This document shows, piece after piece, positions 12,249-25,400 of a stretch of DNA of 64,000 nucleotides (positions are counted from its first letter, which is position 1; each line of letters begins with the position of its first letter). The position numbers were made by a program, and so were the translations under genes. The notes under the pieces were generated by a model. The model ran no database searches, was not told the origin of the DNA, and saw only the letters and a list, made by a program, of their open reading frames with translations. Source of the DNA: Bugula neritina (Eukaryota > Bryozoa > Gymnolaemata > Cheilostomatida > Bugulidae); contig OZ037766.1 in the NCBI GenBank assembly GCA_964035545.1, positions 14,683,222-14,747,221 on the forward strand, in the 5' to 3' direction.

Positions 12249-15200
12249 AATACTGTGACAGCAGCTTTTTGGTTTAATGATTAAAATGAAAACTTTTCTG
12301 TAAAACAATTTTTTGTGAAATGGGTTTGGCAATAGATTGGTGACTAAATTACCTATTTTTCTATGGCATGAGTCAAAGCAGCTAAAGAAGTGAATGAAGC
12401 AAGTTAGTTGTACTCACTTCATTCATAGAAAAGCCAATTGCAATTGCTCCTAGGAGAATTGGGAATTGTACGCTAGGAGAAATGCTGATTGCAATCTTCC
12501 CTAGGAGAAATGCCAATTTGCAAAAACAGTTAGAGTATAATGTTAAACAATAATTTTAATAGCTTTTATGAATACTGTGATGGCAGCTTTTTGGTTTAAT
12601 GATTAAAATGAAAACTTTTCTGTGAAACATGTTTTGTGAAATGGGTTTGGCAATAGATTGGTGACTAAATTAACTATTTTTCTATGGCATGAGTCAAAGC
12701 AGCTAAAGAAGTGAATGAAGCAAGTAAGTTGTACTCAGTTCATTCAGAGAAAAGCCAATCGCAATTGCTCCTAGGAGAATTGGGAACTGTACTAGGGGGA
12801 TTCGCAATCTCCCTAGCAATAAGGTCAAAAGGTCTTAGGAGAGATGCCAATTGGCATCTCCCCTAGGAGAAATGCTGATTGCAATCCTCCCTAGGAGAAA
12901 TGCCAATTTGCAAAAATAGTTAGAGTATAATGTTAAACAATTATTTTAATAGCTTTTATGAATACTGTGGCAGCATCTTTTTGGTTTAATGATTAAAATG
13001 AAAACTTTTCTGTAAAACATTTTTTGTGAAATGGGTTTGGCAATAGATTGGTGACTAAATTAACTATTTTTCTATGGCATGAGTCAAAACAGCTAAAGAA
13101 GTGAATGAAGCAAATTAGTTGTACTCACTTCATTCATAGAAAAGCCAATTGCAATTGCTCCTAGGAGAATTGGGAATTGTACCCTAGGAGAAAGTCTAAT
13201 TGCAATCTTCCCTAGGAGAAATGCCACTTTGCAAAAACAGTTAGAGTATAATGTTAAACAATAATTCTAATAGCTTTTATGAATACTGTGACAGCAGCTT
13301 TTTGGTTTAATGATTAAAATGAAAACTTTTCTGTAAAACATTTTTTGTGAAATAGGTTTGGCAATAGATTGGTGACTAAATTAACTATATTTTTATGGCA
13401 TGAGTCAAAGCAGCTAAAGAAGTGAATGAAGCAAGATAGTTGTACTCACTTCATTCATAGAAAAGCCAATTGCAATTGCTCCTAGGAGAATTGGGAATTG
13501 TACCCTAGGAGAAATGCTGATTGCAATCTTCCTTAGGAGACATGCCAATTTGCAAAAACAGTTAGAATATAATGTAAAACAATAATTTTAATAGCTTTTA
13601 TGAATACTGTGACAGCAGCTTTTTGGTTTAATGATTAAAATGAAAACTTTTCTGTAAAACATTTTTTGTGAAATGGGTTTGGCAATAGATTGGTGACTAT
13701 ATTAACTATTTTTCTATGGCATGAGTCAAAGCAGCTAAAAAAGTGAATGAAGCAAGTTGGTTGTACCCACTTCATTCATAGAAAAGCCAATTGCAATTGC
13801 TCCTAGGAGAATTGGGAATTGTACCCTAGGAGAAAGTCTAATTGCAATCTTCCCTAGGAGAAATGCCAAATTGCAAAAACAGTTAGAGTATAATGTTAAA
13901 CAATAATTTTAATAGCTTTTATGAATACTGTGACAGCAGCTTTTTGGTTTAATGATTAAAATGAAAACTTTTCTGTAAAACATTTTTTGTGAAATAGGTT
14001 TGGCAATAGATTGGAGACTAAATTAACTATTTTTCTATGGCATGAGTCAAAGCAGCTAAAGAAGTGAATGAAGCAAGTTAGTTGTACTCACTTCATTCAT
14101 AGAAAAGCCAATTGCAATTGCTCCTAGGAGAATTGGGAATTGTACCCTAGGAGAAATGCTGATTGCAATCTTCCTGAGGAGAAATGCCAATTTGCAAAAA
14201 CAGTTAGAGTATAATGTTAAACAATAATTTTAATAGCTTTTATGAATACTGTGACAGCAGCTTTTTTGTTTAATGATTAAAATGAAAACTTTTCTGTGAA
14301 ACATGTTTTGTGAAATGGGTTTGGCAATAGATTGGTGACTAAATTAACTATTTTTCTATGGCATGAGTCAAAGCAGCTAAAGAAGTGAATGAAGCAAGTA
14401 AGTTGTACTCACTTCATTCAGAGAAAAGCCAATCGCAATTGCTCCTAGGAGAATTGGGAATTGCACTATTGGGATTCGCAATCTCCCTAGCAATAAGGTC
14501 AAAAGGCCTTAGGAGAGATGCCAATTGGCATCTCCCCTAGGAGAAATGCTGATTGCAATCCTCCCTAGGAGAAATGCCAATTTGCAAAAACAGTTAGAGT
14601 ATAATGTTAAACAATAATTTTAATAGCTTTTATGAATACTGTGGCAGCAGCTTTTTGGTTTAATGATTAAAATGAAAACTTTTCTGTAAAACATTTTTTG
14701 TTAAATAGGTTTGGCAATAGATTGGAGACTAAATTAACTATTTTTCTATGGCATGAGTCAAAGCAACTAAAGAAGTGAATGAAGCAAGTTAGTTGTACTC
14801 ACTTCATTCATAGAAAAGCCAATTGCAATTGCTCCTAGGAGAATTGGGAATTGTACCCTAGGAGAAATGCTGATTGCAATCTTCCTTAGGAGAAATGCCA
14901 ATTTGCAAAAACAGTTAGAGTATAAAGTTAAACAATAATTTTAATAGCTTTTATGAATACTGTGACAGCAGCTTTTTTGTTTAATGATTAAAATGAAAAC
15001 TTTTCTGTGAAACATGTTTTGTGAAATGGGTTTGGCAATAGATTGGTGACTAAATTAACTATTTTTCTATGGCATGAGTCAAAGCAGCCAAAGAAGTGAA
15101 TGAAGCAAGTAAGTTGTACTCACTTCATTCAGAGAAAAGCCAATTGCAATTGCTCCTAGGAGAATTGGGAATTGTACCCTAGGAGAAAGTCTAATTGCAA

Positions 15201-17661
15201 TCTTCCCTAGGAGAAATGCCACTTTGCAAAAACAGTTAGAGTATAATGTTAAACAATAATTCTAATAGCTTTTATGAATACTGTGACAGCAGCTTTTTGG
15301 TTTAATGATTAAAATGAAAACTTTTCTGTAAAACATTTTTTGTGAAATAGGTTTGGCAATAGATTGGTGACTAAATTAACTATATTTTTATGGCATGAGT
15401 CAAAGCAGCTAAAGAAGTGAATGAAGCAAGATAGTTGTACTCACTTCATTCATAGAAAAGCCAATTGCAATTGCTCCTAGGAGAATTGGGAATTGTACCC
15501 TAGGAGAAATGCTGATTGCAATCTTCCTTAGGAGACATGCCAATTTGCAAAAACAGTTAGAATATAATGTAAAACAATAATTTTAATAGCTTTTATGAAT
15601 ACTGTGACAGCAGCTTTTTGGTTTAATGATTAAAATGAAAACTTTTCTGTAAAACATTTTTTGTGAAATGGGTTTGGCAATAGATTGGTGACTATATTAA
15701 CTATTTTTCTATGGCATGAGTCAAAGCAGCTAAAAAAGTGAATGAAGCAAGTTGGTTGTACCCACTTCATTCATAGAAAAGCCAATTGCAATTGCTCCTA
15801 GGAGAATTGGGAATTGTACCCTAGGAGAAAGTCTAATTGCAATCTTCCCTAGGAGAAATGCCAAATTGCAAAAACAGTTAGAGTATAATGTTAAACAATA
15901 ATTTTAATAGCTTTTATGAATACTGTGACAGCAGCTTTTTGGTTTAATGATTAAAATGAAAACTTTTCTGTAAAACATTTTTTGTGAAATAGGTTTGGCA
16001 ATAGATTGGTGACTAAATTAACTATTTTTCTATGGCATGAGTCAAAGCAGCTAAAGAAGTGAATGAAGCAAGTTAGTTGTACTCACTTCATTCATAGAAA
16101 AGCCAATTGCAATTGCTCCTAGGAGAATTGGGAATTGTACCCTAGGAGAAATGCTGATTGCAATCTTCCTTAGGAGAAATGCCAATTTGCAAAAACAGTT
16201 AGAGTATAATGTTAAACAATAATTTTAATAGCTTTTATGAATACTGTGACAGCAGCTTTTTTGTTTAATGATTAAAATGAAAACTTTTCTGTGAAACATG
16301 TTTTGTGAAATGGGTTTGGCAATAGATTGGTGACTAAATTAACTATTTTTCTATGGCATGAGTCAAAGCAGCTAAAGAAGTGAATGAAGCAAGTAAGTTG
16401 TACTCACTTCATTCAGAGAAAAGCCAATCGCAATTGCTCCTAGGAGAATTGGGAATTGCACTATTGGGATTCGCAATCTCCCTAGCAATAAGGTCAAAAG
16501 GCCTTAGGAGAGATGCCAATTGGCATCTCCCCTAGGAGAAATGCTGATTGCAATCCTCCCTAGGAGAAATGCCAATTTGCAAAAACAATTAGAGTATAAT
16601 GTTAAACAATAATTTTAATAGCTTTTATGAATACTGTGGCAGCAGCTTTTTGGTTTAATGATTAAAATGAAAACTTTTCTGTAAAACATTTTTTGTGAAA
16701 TAGGTTTGGCAATAGATTGGAGACTAAATTAACTATTTTTCTATGGCATGAGTCAAAGCAACTAAAGAAGTGAATGAAGCAAGTTAGTTGTACTCACTTC
16801 ATTCATAGAAAAGCCAATTGCAATTGCTCCTAGGAGAATTGGGAATTGTACCCTAGGAGAAATGCTGATTGCAATCTTCCTTAGGAGAAATGCCAATTTG
16901 CAAAAACAGTTAGAGTATAAAGTTAAACAATAATTTTAATAGCTTTTATGAATACTGTGACAGCAGCTTTTTTGTTTAATGATTAAAATGAAAACTTTTC
17001 TGTGAAACATGTTTTGTGAAATGGGTTTGGCAATAGATTGGTGACTAAATTAACTATTTTTCTATGGCATGAGTCAAAGCAGCCAAAGAAGTGAATGAAG
17101 CAAGTAAGTTGTACTCACTTCATTCAGAGAAAAGCCAATTGCAATTGCTCCTAGGAGAATTGGGAATTGTACTAGGGGGATTCACAATCTCCCTAGCAAT
17201 AAGGTCAAAAGGTCTTAGGAGAGATGCCAATTGGCATCTCCCCTAGGAGGAATGCTGATTGCAATCCTCCCTAGGAGAAATGCCAATTTGCAAAAATAGT
17301 TAGAGTATAATGTTAAACAATTATTTTAATAGCTTTTATGAATACTGTGACAGCAGCTTTTTGGTTTAATGATTAAAATGAAAACTTTTCTGTAAAACAT
17401 ATTTTGTGAAATGGGTTTGGCAATAGATTGGTGACTATACTAACCATTTTTCTATGGCATGAGTCAAAGCAGCTAAAGAAGTGAATGAAGCAAGTTAGTT
17501 GTACTCACTTCATTCATAGAAAAGCCAATTGCAATTGCTCCTAGGAGAATTGGGAATTGTACCCTAGGAGAAATGCTGATTGCAATCTTCCTTAGGAGAA
17601 ATGCCAATTTGCAAAAACAGTTAGAGTATAATGTTAAACAATAATTTTAATAGCTTTTATG
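12249..17661 (+). repeat. 5.4-kb segment copied from 2775..8187 (offset 9474 bp)
   Basis: Unit starts from 12249 to 17341 equal those from 2775 to 7867 plus 9474, with no slip over 16 units. Rare marks agree, including ctgtgatggc (3097, 12571), gtggcagcatc with caaaacagc and caaattag (3487, 12961), and the 1995-bp hexamer inside. A few substitutions separate the copies: gatcggtgattaaa at about 3894 against gattggtgactaaa, and gcacctagg at about 4004 against gctcctagg. The register is lost after about 17.4 kb, where the right copy takes on the 1.0-2.4 kb pattern. Confidence 0.75.
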
Positions 17662-18372
17662 AATACTGTGGCAGCAGCTTTTTGGTTTAATGATTAAAAT
17701 GAAAACTTTTCTGTAAAACATTTTTTGTTAAATAGGTTTGGCAATAGATTGGAGACTAAATTAACTATTTTTCTATGGCATGAGTCAAAGCAACTAAAGA
17801 AGTGAATGAAGCAAGTTAGTTGTACTCACTTCATTCATAGAAAAGCCAATTGCAATTGCTCCTAGGAGAATTGGGAATTGTACCCTAGGAGAAATGCTGC
17901 TTGCAATCTTCCTTAGGAGAAATGCCAATTTGCAAAAACAGTTAGAGTATAAAGTTAAACAATAATTTTAATAGCTTTTATGAATACTGTGACAGCAGCT
18001 TTTTTGTTTAATGATTAAAATGAAAACTTTTCTGTGAAACATGTTTTGTGAAATGGGTTTGGCAATAGATTGGTGACTAAATTAACTATTTTTCTATGGC
18101 ATGAGTCAAAGCAGCCAAAGAAGTGAATGAAGCAAGTAAGTTGTACTCACTTCATTCAGAGAAAAGCCAATTGCAATTTCTCCTAGGAGAATTGGGAATT
18201 GTACTAGGGGGATTCACAATCTCCCTAGCAATAAGGTCAAAAGGTCTTAGGAGAGATGCCAATTGGCATCTCCCCTAGGAGAAATGCTGATTGCAATCCT
18301 CCCTAGGAGAAATGCCAATTTGCAAAAATAGTTAGAGTATAATGTTAAACAATTATTTTAATAGCTTTTATG

Positions 18373-21300
18373 AATACTGTGACAGCAGCTTTTTGGTTTA
18401 ATGATTAAAATGAAAACTTTTCTGTAAAACATTTTTTGTGAAATGGGTTTGGCAATAGATTGGTGACTAAATTAACTATTTTTCTATGGCATGAGTCAAA
18501 GCAGCCAAAGAAGTGAATGAAGCAAGTAAGTTGTACTCACTTCATTCAGAGAAAAGCCAATTGCAATTGCTCCTAGGAGAATTGGGAATTGTACCCTAGG
18601 AGAAAGTCTAATTGCAATCTTCCCTAGGAGAAATGCCACTTTGCAAAAACAGTTAGAGTATAATGTTAAACAATAATTCTAATAGCTTTTATGAATACTG
18701 TGACAGCAGCTTTTTGGTTTAATGATTAAAATGAAAACTTTTCTGTAAAACATTTTTTGTGAAATAGGTTTGGCAATAGATTGGTGACTAAATTAACTAT
18801 ATTTTTATGGCATGAGTCAAAGCAGCTAAAGAAGTGAATGAAGCAAGATAGTTGTACTCACTTCATTCATAGAAAAGCCAATTGCAATTGCTCCTAGGAG
18901 AATTGGGAATTGTACCCTAGGAGAAATGCTGATTGCAATCTTCCTTAGGAGACATGCCAATTTGCAAAAACAGTTAGAATATAATGTAAAACAATAATTT
19001 TAATAGCTTTTATGAATACTGTGACAGCAGCTTTTTGGTTTAATGATTAAAATGAAAACTTTTCTGTAAAACATTTTTTGTGAAATGGGTTTGGCAATAG
19101 ATTGGTGACTATATTAACTATTTTTCTATGGCATGAGTCAAAGCAGCTAAAAAAGTGAATGAAGCAAGTTGGTTGTACCCACTTCATTCATAGAAAAGCC
19201 AATTGCAATTGCTCCTAGGAGAATTGGGAATTGTACCCTAGGAGAAAGTCTAATTGCAATCTTCCCTAGGAGAAATGCCAAATTGCAAAAACAGTTAGAG
19301 TATAATGTTAAACAATAATTTTAATAGCTTTTATGAATACTGTGACAGCAGCTTTTTGGTTTAATGATTAAAATGAAAACTTTTCTGTAAAACATTTTTT
19401 GTGAAATAGGTTTGGCAATAGATTGGAGACTAAATTAACTATTTTTCTATGGCATGAGTCAAAGCAGCTAAAGAAGTGAATGAAGCAAGTTAGTTGTACT
19501 CACTTCATTCATAGAAAAGCCAATTGCAATTGCTCCTAGGAGAATTGGGAATTGTACCCTAGGAGAAATGCTGATTGCAATCTTCCTTAGGAGAAATGCC
19601 AATTTGCAAAAACAGTTAGAGTATAATGTTAAACAATAATTTTAATAGCTTTTATGAATACTGTGACAGCAGCTTTTTTGTTTAATGATTAAAATGAAAA
19701 CTTTTCTGTGAAACATGTTTTGTGAAATGGGTTTGGCAATAGATTGGTGACTAAATTAACTATTTTTCTATGGCATGAGTCAAAGCAGCTAAAGAAGTGA
19801 ATGAAGCAAGTAAGTTGTACTCACTTCATTCAGAGAAAAGCCAATCGCAATTGCTCCTAGGAGAATTGGGAATTGCACTATTGGGATTCGCAATCTCCCT
19901 AGCAATAAGGTCAAAAGGCCTTAGGAGAGATGCCAATTGGCATCTCCCCTAGGAGAAATGCTGATTGCAATCCTCCCTAGGAGAAATGCCAATTTGCAAA
20001 AACAATTAGAGTGTAATGTTAAACAATAATTTTAATAGCTTTTATGAATACTGTGGCAGCAGCTTTTTGGTTTAATGATTAAAATGAAAACTTTTCTGTA
20101 AAACATTTTTTGTGAAATAGGTTTGGCAATAGATTGGAGACTAAATTAACTATTTTTCTATGGCATGAGTCAAAGCAACTAAAGAAGTGAATGAAGCAAG
20201 TTAGTTGTACTCACTTCATTCATAGAAAAGCCAATTGCAATTGCTCCTAGGAGAATTGGGAATTGTACCCTAGGAGAAATGCTGATTGCAATCTTCCTTA
20301 GGAGAAATGCCAATTTGCAAAAACAGTTAGAGTATAAAGTTAAACAATAATTTTAATAGCTTTTATGAATACTGTGACAGCAGCTTTTTTGTTTAATGAT
20401 TAAAATGAAAACTTTTCTGTGAAACATGTTTTGTGAAATGGGTTTGGCAATAGATTGGTGACTAAATTAACTATTTTTCTATGGCATGAGTCAAAGCAGC
20501 CAAAGAAGTGAATGAAGCAAGTAAGTTGTACTCACTTCATTCAGAGAAAAGCCAATTGCAATTGCTCCTAGGAGAATTGGGAATTGTACTAGGGGGATTC
20601 ACAATCTCCCTAGCAATAAGGTCAAAAGGTCTTAGGAGAGATGCCAATTGGCATCTCCCCTAGGAGGAATGCTGATTGCAATCCTCCCTAGGAGAAATGC
20701 CAATTTGCAAAAATAGTTAGAGTATAATGTTAAACAATTATTTTAATAGCTTTTATGAATACTGTGACAGCAGCTTTTTGGTTTAATGATTAAAATGAAA
20801 ACTTTTCTGTAAAACATTTTTTGTGAAATGGGTTTGGCAATAGATTGGTGACTATATTAACTATTTTTCTATGGCATGAGTCAAAGCAGCTAAAAAAGTG
20901 AATGAAGCAAGTTAGTTGTACCCACTTCATTCATAGAAAAGCCAATTGCAATTGCTCCTAGGAGAATTGGGAATTGTACCCTAGGAGAAAGTCTAATTGC
21001 AATCTTCCCTAGGAGAAATGCCAAATTGCAAAAACAGTTAGAGTATAATGTTAAACAATAATTTTAATAGCTTTTATGAATACTGTGACAGCAGCTTTTT
21101 GGTTTAATGATTAAAATGAAATCTTTTCTGTAAAACAATTTTTTGTGAAATGGGTTTGGCAATAGATTGGTGACTAAATTAACTATTTTTCTATGGCATG
21201 AGTCAAAGCAGCTAAAGAAGTGAATGAAGCAAGTTAGTTGTACTCACTTCATTCATAGAAAAGCCAATTGCAATTGCTCCTAGGAGAATTGGGAATTGTA

Positions 21301-22432
21301 CCCTAGGAGAAATGCTGATTGCAATCTTCCTTAGGAGAAATGCCAATTTGCAAAAACAGTTAGAGTATAATGTTAAACAATAATTTTAATAGCTTTTATG
21401 AATACTGTGGCAGCAGCTTTTTGGTTTAAGGATTAAAATGAAAACTTTTCTGTAAAACATTTTTTGTTAAATAGGTTTGGCAATAGATTGGAGACTAAAT
21501 TAACTATTTTTCTATGGCATGAGTCAAAGCAACTAAAGAAGTGAATGAAGCAAGTTAGTTGTACTCACTTCATTCATAGAAAAGCCAATTGCAATTGCTC
21601 CTAGGAGAATTGGGAATTGTACCCTAGGAGAAATGCTGATTGCAATCTTCCTTAGGAGAAATGCCAATTTGCAAAAACAGTTAGAGTATAAAGTTAAACA
21701 ATAATTTTAATAGCTTTTATGAATACTGTGACAGCAGCTTTTTTGTTTAATGATTAAAATGAAAACTTTTCTGTGAAACATGTTTTGTGAAATGGGTTTG
21801 GCAATAGATTGGTGACTAAATTAACTATTTTTCTATGGCATGAGTCAAAGCAGCCAAAGAAGTGAATGAAGCAAGTAAGTTGTACTCACTTCATTCAGAG
21901 AAAAGCCAATTGCAATTGCTCCTAGGAGAATTGGGAATTGTACCCTAGGAGAAATGCTGATTGCAATCTTCCTTAGGAAAAATGCCAATTTGCAAAAACA
22001 GTTAGAGTATAAAGTTAAACAATAATTTTAATAGCTTTTATGAATACTGTGACAGCAGCTTTTTTGTTTAATGATTAAAATGAAAACTTTTCTGTGAAAC
22101 ATGTTTTGTGAAATGGGTTTGGCAATAGATTGGTAACTAAATTAACTATTTTTCTATGGTATGAGTCAAAGCAGCCAAAGAAGTGAATGAAGCAAGTAAG
22201 TTGTACTCACTTCATTCAGAGAAAAGCCAATTGCAATTGCTCCTAGGAGAATTGGGAATTGTACTAGGGGGATTCACAATCTCCCTAGCAATAAGGTCAA
22301 AAGGTCTTAGGAGAGATGCCAATTGGCATCTCCCCTAGGAGAAATGCTGATTGCAATCCTCCCTAGGAGAAATGCCAATTTGCAAAAATAGTTAGAGTAT
22401 AATGTTAAACAATTATTTTAATAGCTTTTATG
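18373..22432 (+). repeat. 4.06-kb segment copied from 5482..9541 (offset 12891 bp)
   Basis: Twelve unit starts agree with a constant offset. The rare change gagtgtaatgtt is shared (about 7120 and 20011). The first unit (18373) agrees with its partner only in its right two thirds. Its left third instead matches the unit at 2454, in line with the adjoining 1.0-2.4 kb copy at 16951..18372 (offset 15919 bp; shared marks gactatactaaccat and gctgcttgcaatc). Confidence 0.75.
20047..22432 (+). repeat. Third copy of the 2386-bp heptamer
   Basis: Starts 20047, 20368, 20758, 21079, 21401, 21722 and 22043 match the heptamer at 7156 with a constant offset of 12891 bp and the same S/L order and marks. The last two S-L units pass directly into the hexamer block. 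Private changes such as taaggattaaaatg near 21427 show that it is a separate copy. Confidence 0.8.
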
Positions 22433-25400
22433 AATACTGTGGCAGCAGCTTTTTGGTTTAATGATTAAAATGAAAACTTTTCTGTAAAACATTTTTTGTG
22501 AAATAGGTTTGGCAATAGATTGGAGACTAAATTAACTATTTTTCTATGGCATGAGTCAAAGCAACTAAAGAAGTGAATGAAGCAAGTTAGTTGTACTCAC
22601 TTCATTCATAGAAAAGCCAATTGCAATTGCTCCTAGGAGAATTGGGAATTGTACCCTAGGAGAAATGCTGATTGCAATCTTCCTTAGGAGAAATGCCAAT
22701 TTGCAAAAACAGTTAGAGTATAAAGTTAAACAATAATTTTAATAGCTTTTATGAATACTGTGACAGCAGCTTTTTTGTTTAATGATTAAAATGAAAACTT
22801 TTCTGTGAAACATGTTTTGTGAAATGGGTTTGGCAATAGATTGGTGACTAAATTAACTATTTTTCTATGGCATGAGTCAAAGCAGCCAAAGAAGTGAATG
22901 AAGCAAGTAAGTTGTACTCACTTCATTCAGAGAAAAGCCAATTGCAATTGCTCCTAGGAGAATTGGGAATTGTACCCTAGGAGAAAGTCTAATTGCAATC
23001 TTCCCTAGGAGAAATGCCAAATTGCAAAAACAGTTAGAGTATAATGTTAAACAATAATTTTAATAGCTTTTATGAATACTGTGACAGCAGCTTTTTGGTT
23101 TAATGATTAAAATGAAATCTTTTCTGTAAAACAATTTTTTGTGAAATGGGTTTGGCAATAGATTGGTGACTAAATTAACTATTTTTCTATGGCATGAGTC
23201 AAAGCAGCTAAAGAAGTGAATGAAGCAAGTTAGTTGTACTCACTTCATTCATAGAAAAGCCAATTGCAATTGCTCCTAGGAGAATTGGGAATTGTACCCT
23301 AGGAGAAATGCTGATTGCAATCTTCCTTAGGAGAAATGCCAATTTGCAAAAACAGTTAGAGTATAATGTTAAACAATAATTTTAGTAGCTTTTATGAATA
23401 CTGTGGCAGCAGCTTTTTGGTTTAATGATTAAAATGAAAACTTTTCTGTAAAACATTTTTTGTTAAATAGGTTTGGCAATAGATTGGAGACTAAATTAAC
23501 TATTTTTCTATGGCATGAGTCAAAGCAACTAAAGAAGTGAATGAAGCAAGTTAGTTGTACTCACTTCATTCATAGAAAAGCCAATTGCAATTGCTCCTAG
23601 GAGAATTGGGAATTGTACCCTAGGAGAAATGCTGATTGCAATCTTCCTTAGGAGAAATGCCAATTTGCAAAAACAGTTAGAGTATAAAGTTAAACAATAA
23701 TTTTAATAGCTTTTATGAATACTGTGACAGCAGCTTTTTTGTTTAATGATTAAAATGAAAACTTTTCTGTGAAACATGTTTTGTGAAATGGGTTTGGCAA
23801 TAGATTGGTGACTAAATTAACTATTTTTCTATGGCATGAGTCAAAGCAGCCAAAGAAGTGAATGAAGCAAGTAAGTTGTACTCACTTCATTCAGAGAAAA
23901 GCCAATTGCAATTGCTCCTAGGAGAATTGGGAATTGTACCCTAGGAGAAATGCTGATTGCAATCTTCCTTAGGAAAAATGCCAATTTGCAAAAACAGTTA
24001 GAGTATAAAGTTAAACAATAATTTTAATAGCTTTTATGAATACTGTGACAGCAGCTTTTTTGTTTAATGATTAAAATGAAAACTTTTCTGTGAAACATGT
24101 TTTGTGAAATGGGTTTGGCAATAGATTGGTAACTAAATTAACTATTTTTCTATGGTATGAGTCAAAGCAGCCAAAGAAGTGAATGAAGCAAGTAAGTTGT
24201 ACTCACTTCATTCAGAGAAAAGCCAATTGCAATTGCTCCTAGGAGAATTGGGAATTGTACTAGGGGGATTCACAATCTCCCTAGCAATAAGGTCAAAAGG
24301 TCTTAGGAGAGATGCCAATTGGCATCTCCCCTAGGAGAAATGCTGATTGCAATCCTCCCTAGGAGAAATGCCAATTTGCAAAAATAGTTAGAGTATAATG
24401 TTAAACAATTATTTTAATAGCTTTTATGAATACTGTGGCAGCAGCTTTTTGGTTTAATGATTAAAATGAAAACTTTTCTGTAAAACATTTTTTGTGAAAT
24501 AGGTTTGGCAATAGATTGGAGACTAAATTAACTATTTTTCTATGGCATGAGTCAAAGCAACTAAAGAAGTGAATGAAGCAAGTTAGTTGTACTCACTTCA
24601 TTCATAGAAAAGCCAATTGCAATTGCTCCTAGGAGAATTGGGAATTGTACCCTAGGAGAAATGCTGATTGCAATCTTCCTTAGGAGAAATGCCAATTTGC
24701 AAAAACAGTTAGAGTATAAAGTTAAACAATAATTTTAATAGCTTTTATGAATACTGTGACAGCAGCTTTTTTGTTTAATGATTAAAATGAAAACTTTTCT
24801 GTGAAACATGTTTTGTGAAATGGGTTTGGCAATAGATTGGTGACTAAATTAACTATTTTTCTATGGCATGAGTCAAAGCAGCCAAAGAAGTGAATGAAGC
24901 AAGTAAGTTGTACTCACTTCATTCAGAGAAAAGCCAATTGCAATTGCTCCTAGGAGAATTGGGAATTGTACCCTAGGAGAAAGTCTAATTGCAATCTTCC
25001 CTAGGAGAAATGCCAAATTGCAAAAACAGTTAGAGTATAATGTTAAACAATAATTTTAATAGCTTTTATGAATACTGTGACAGCAGCTTTTTGGTTTAAT
25101 GATTAAAATGAAATCTTTTCTGTAAAACAATTTTTTGTGAAATGGGTTTGGCAATAGATTGGTGACTAAATTAACTATTTTTCTATGGCATGAGTCAAAG
25201 CAGCTAAAGAAGTGAATGAAGCAAGTTAGTTGTACTCACTTCATTCATAGAAAAGCCAATTGCAATTGCTCCTAGGAGAATTGGGAATTGTACCCTAGGA
25301 GAAATGCTGATTGCAATCTTCCTTAGGAGAAATGCCAATTTGCAAAAACAGTTAGAGTATAATGTTAAACAATAATTTTAGTAGCTTTTATGAATACTGT

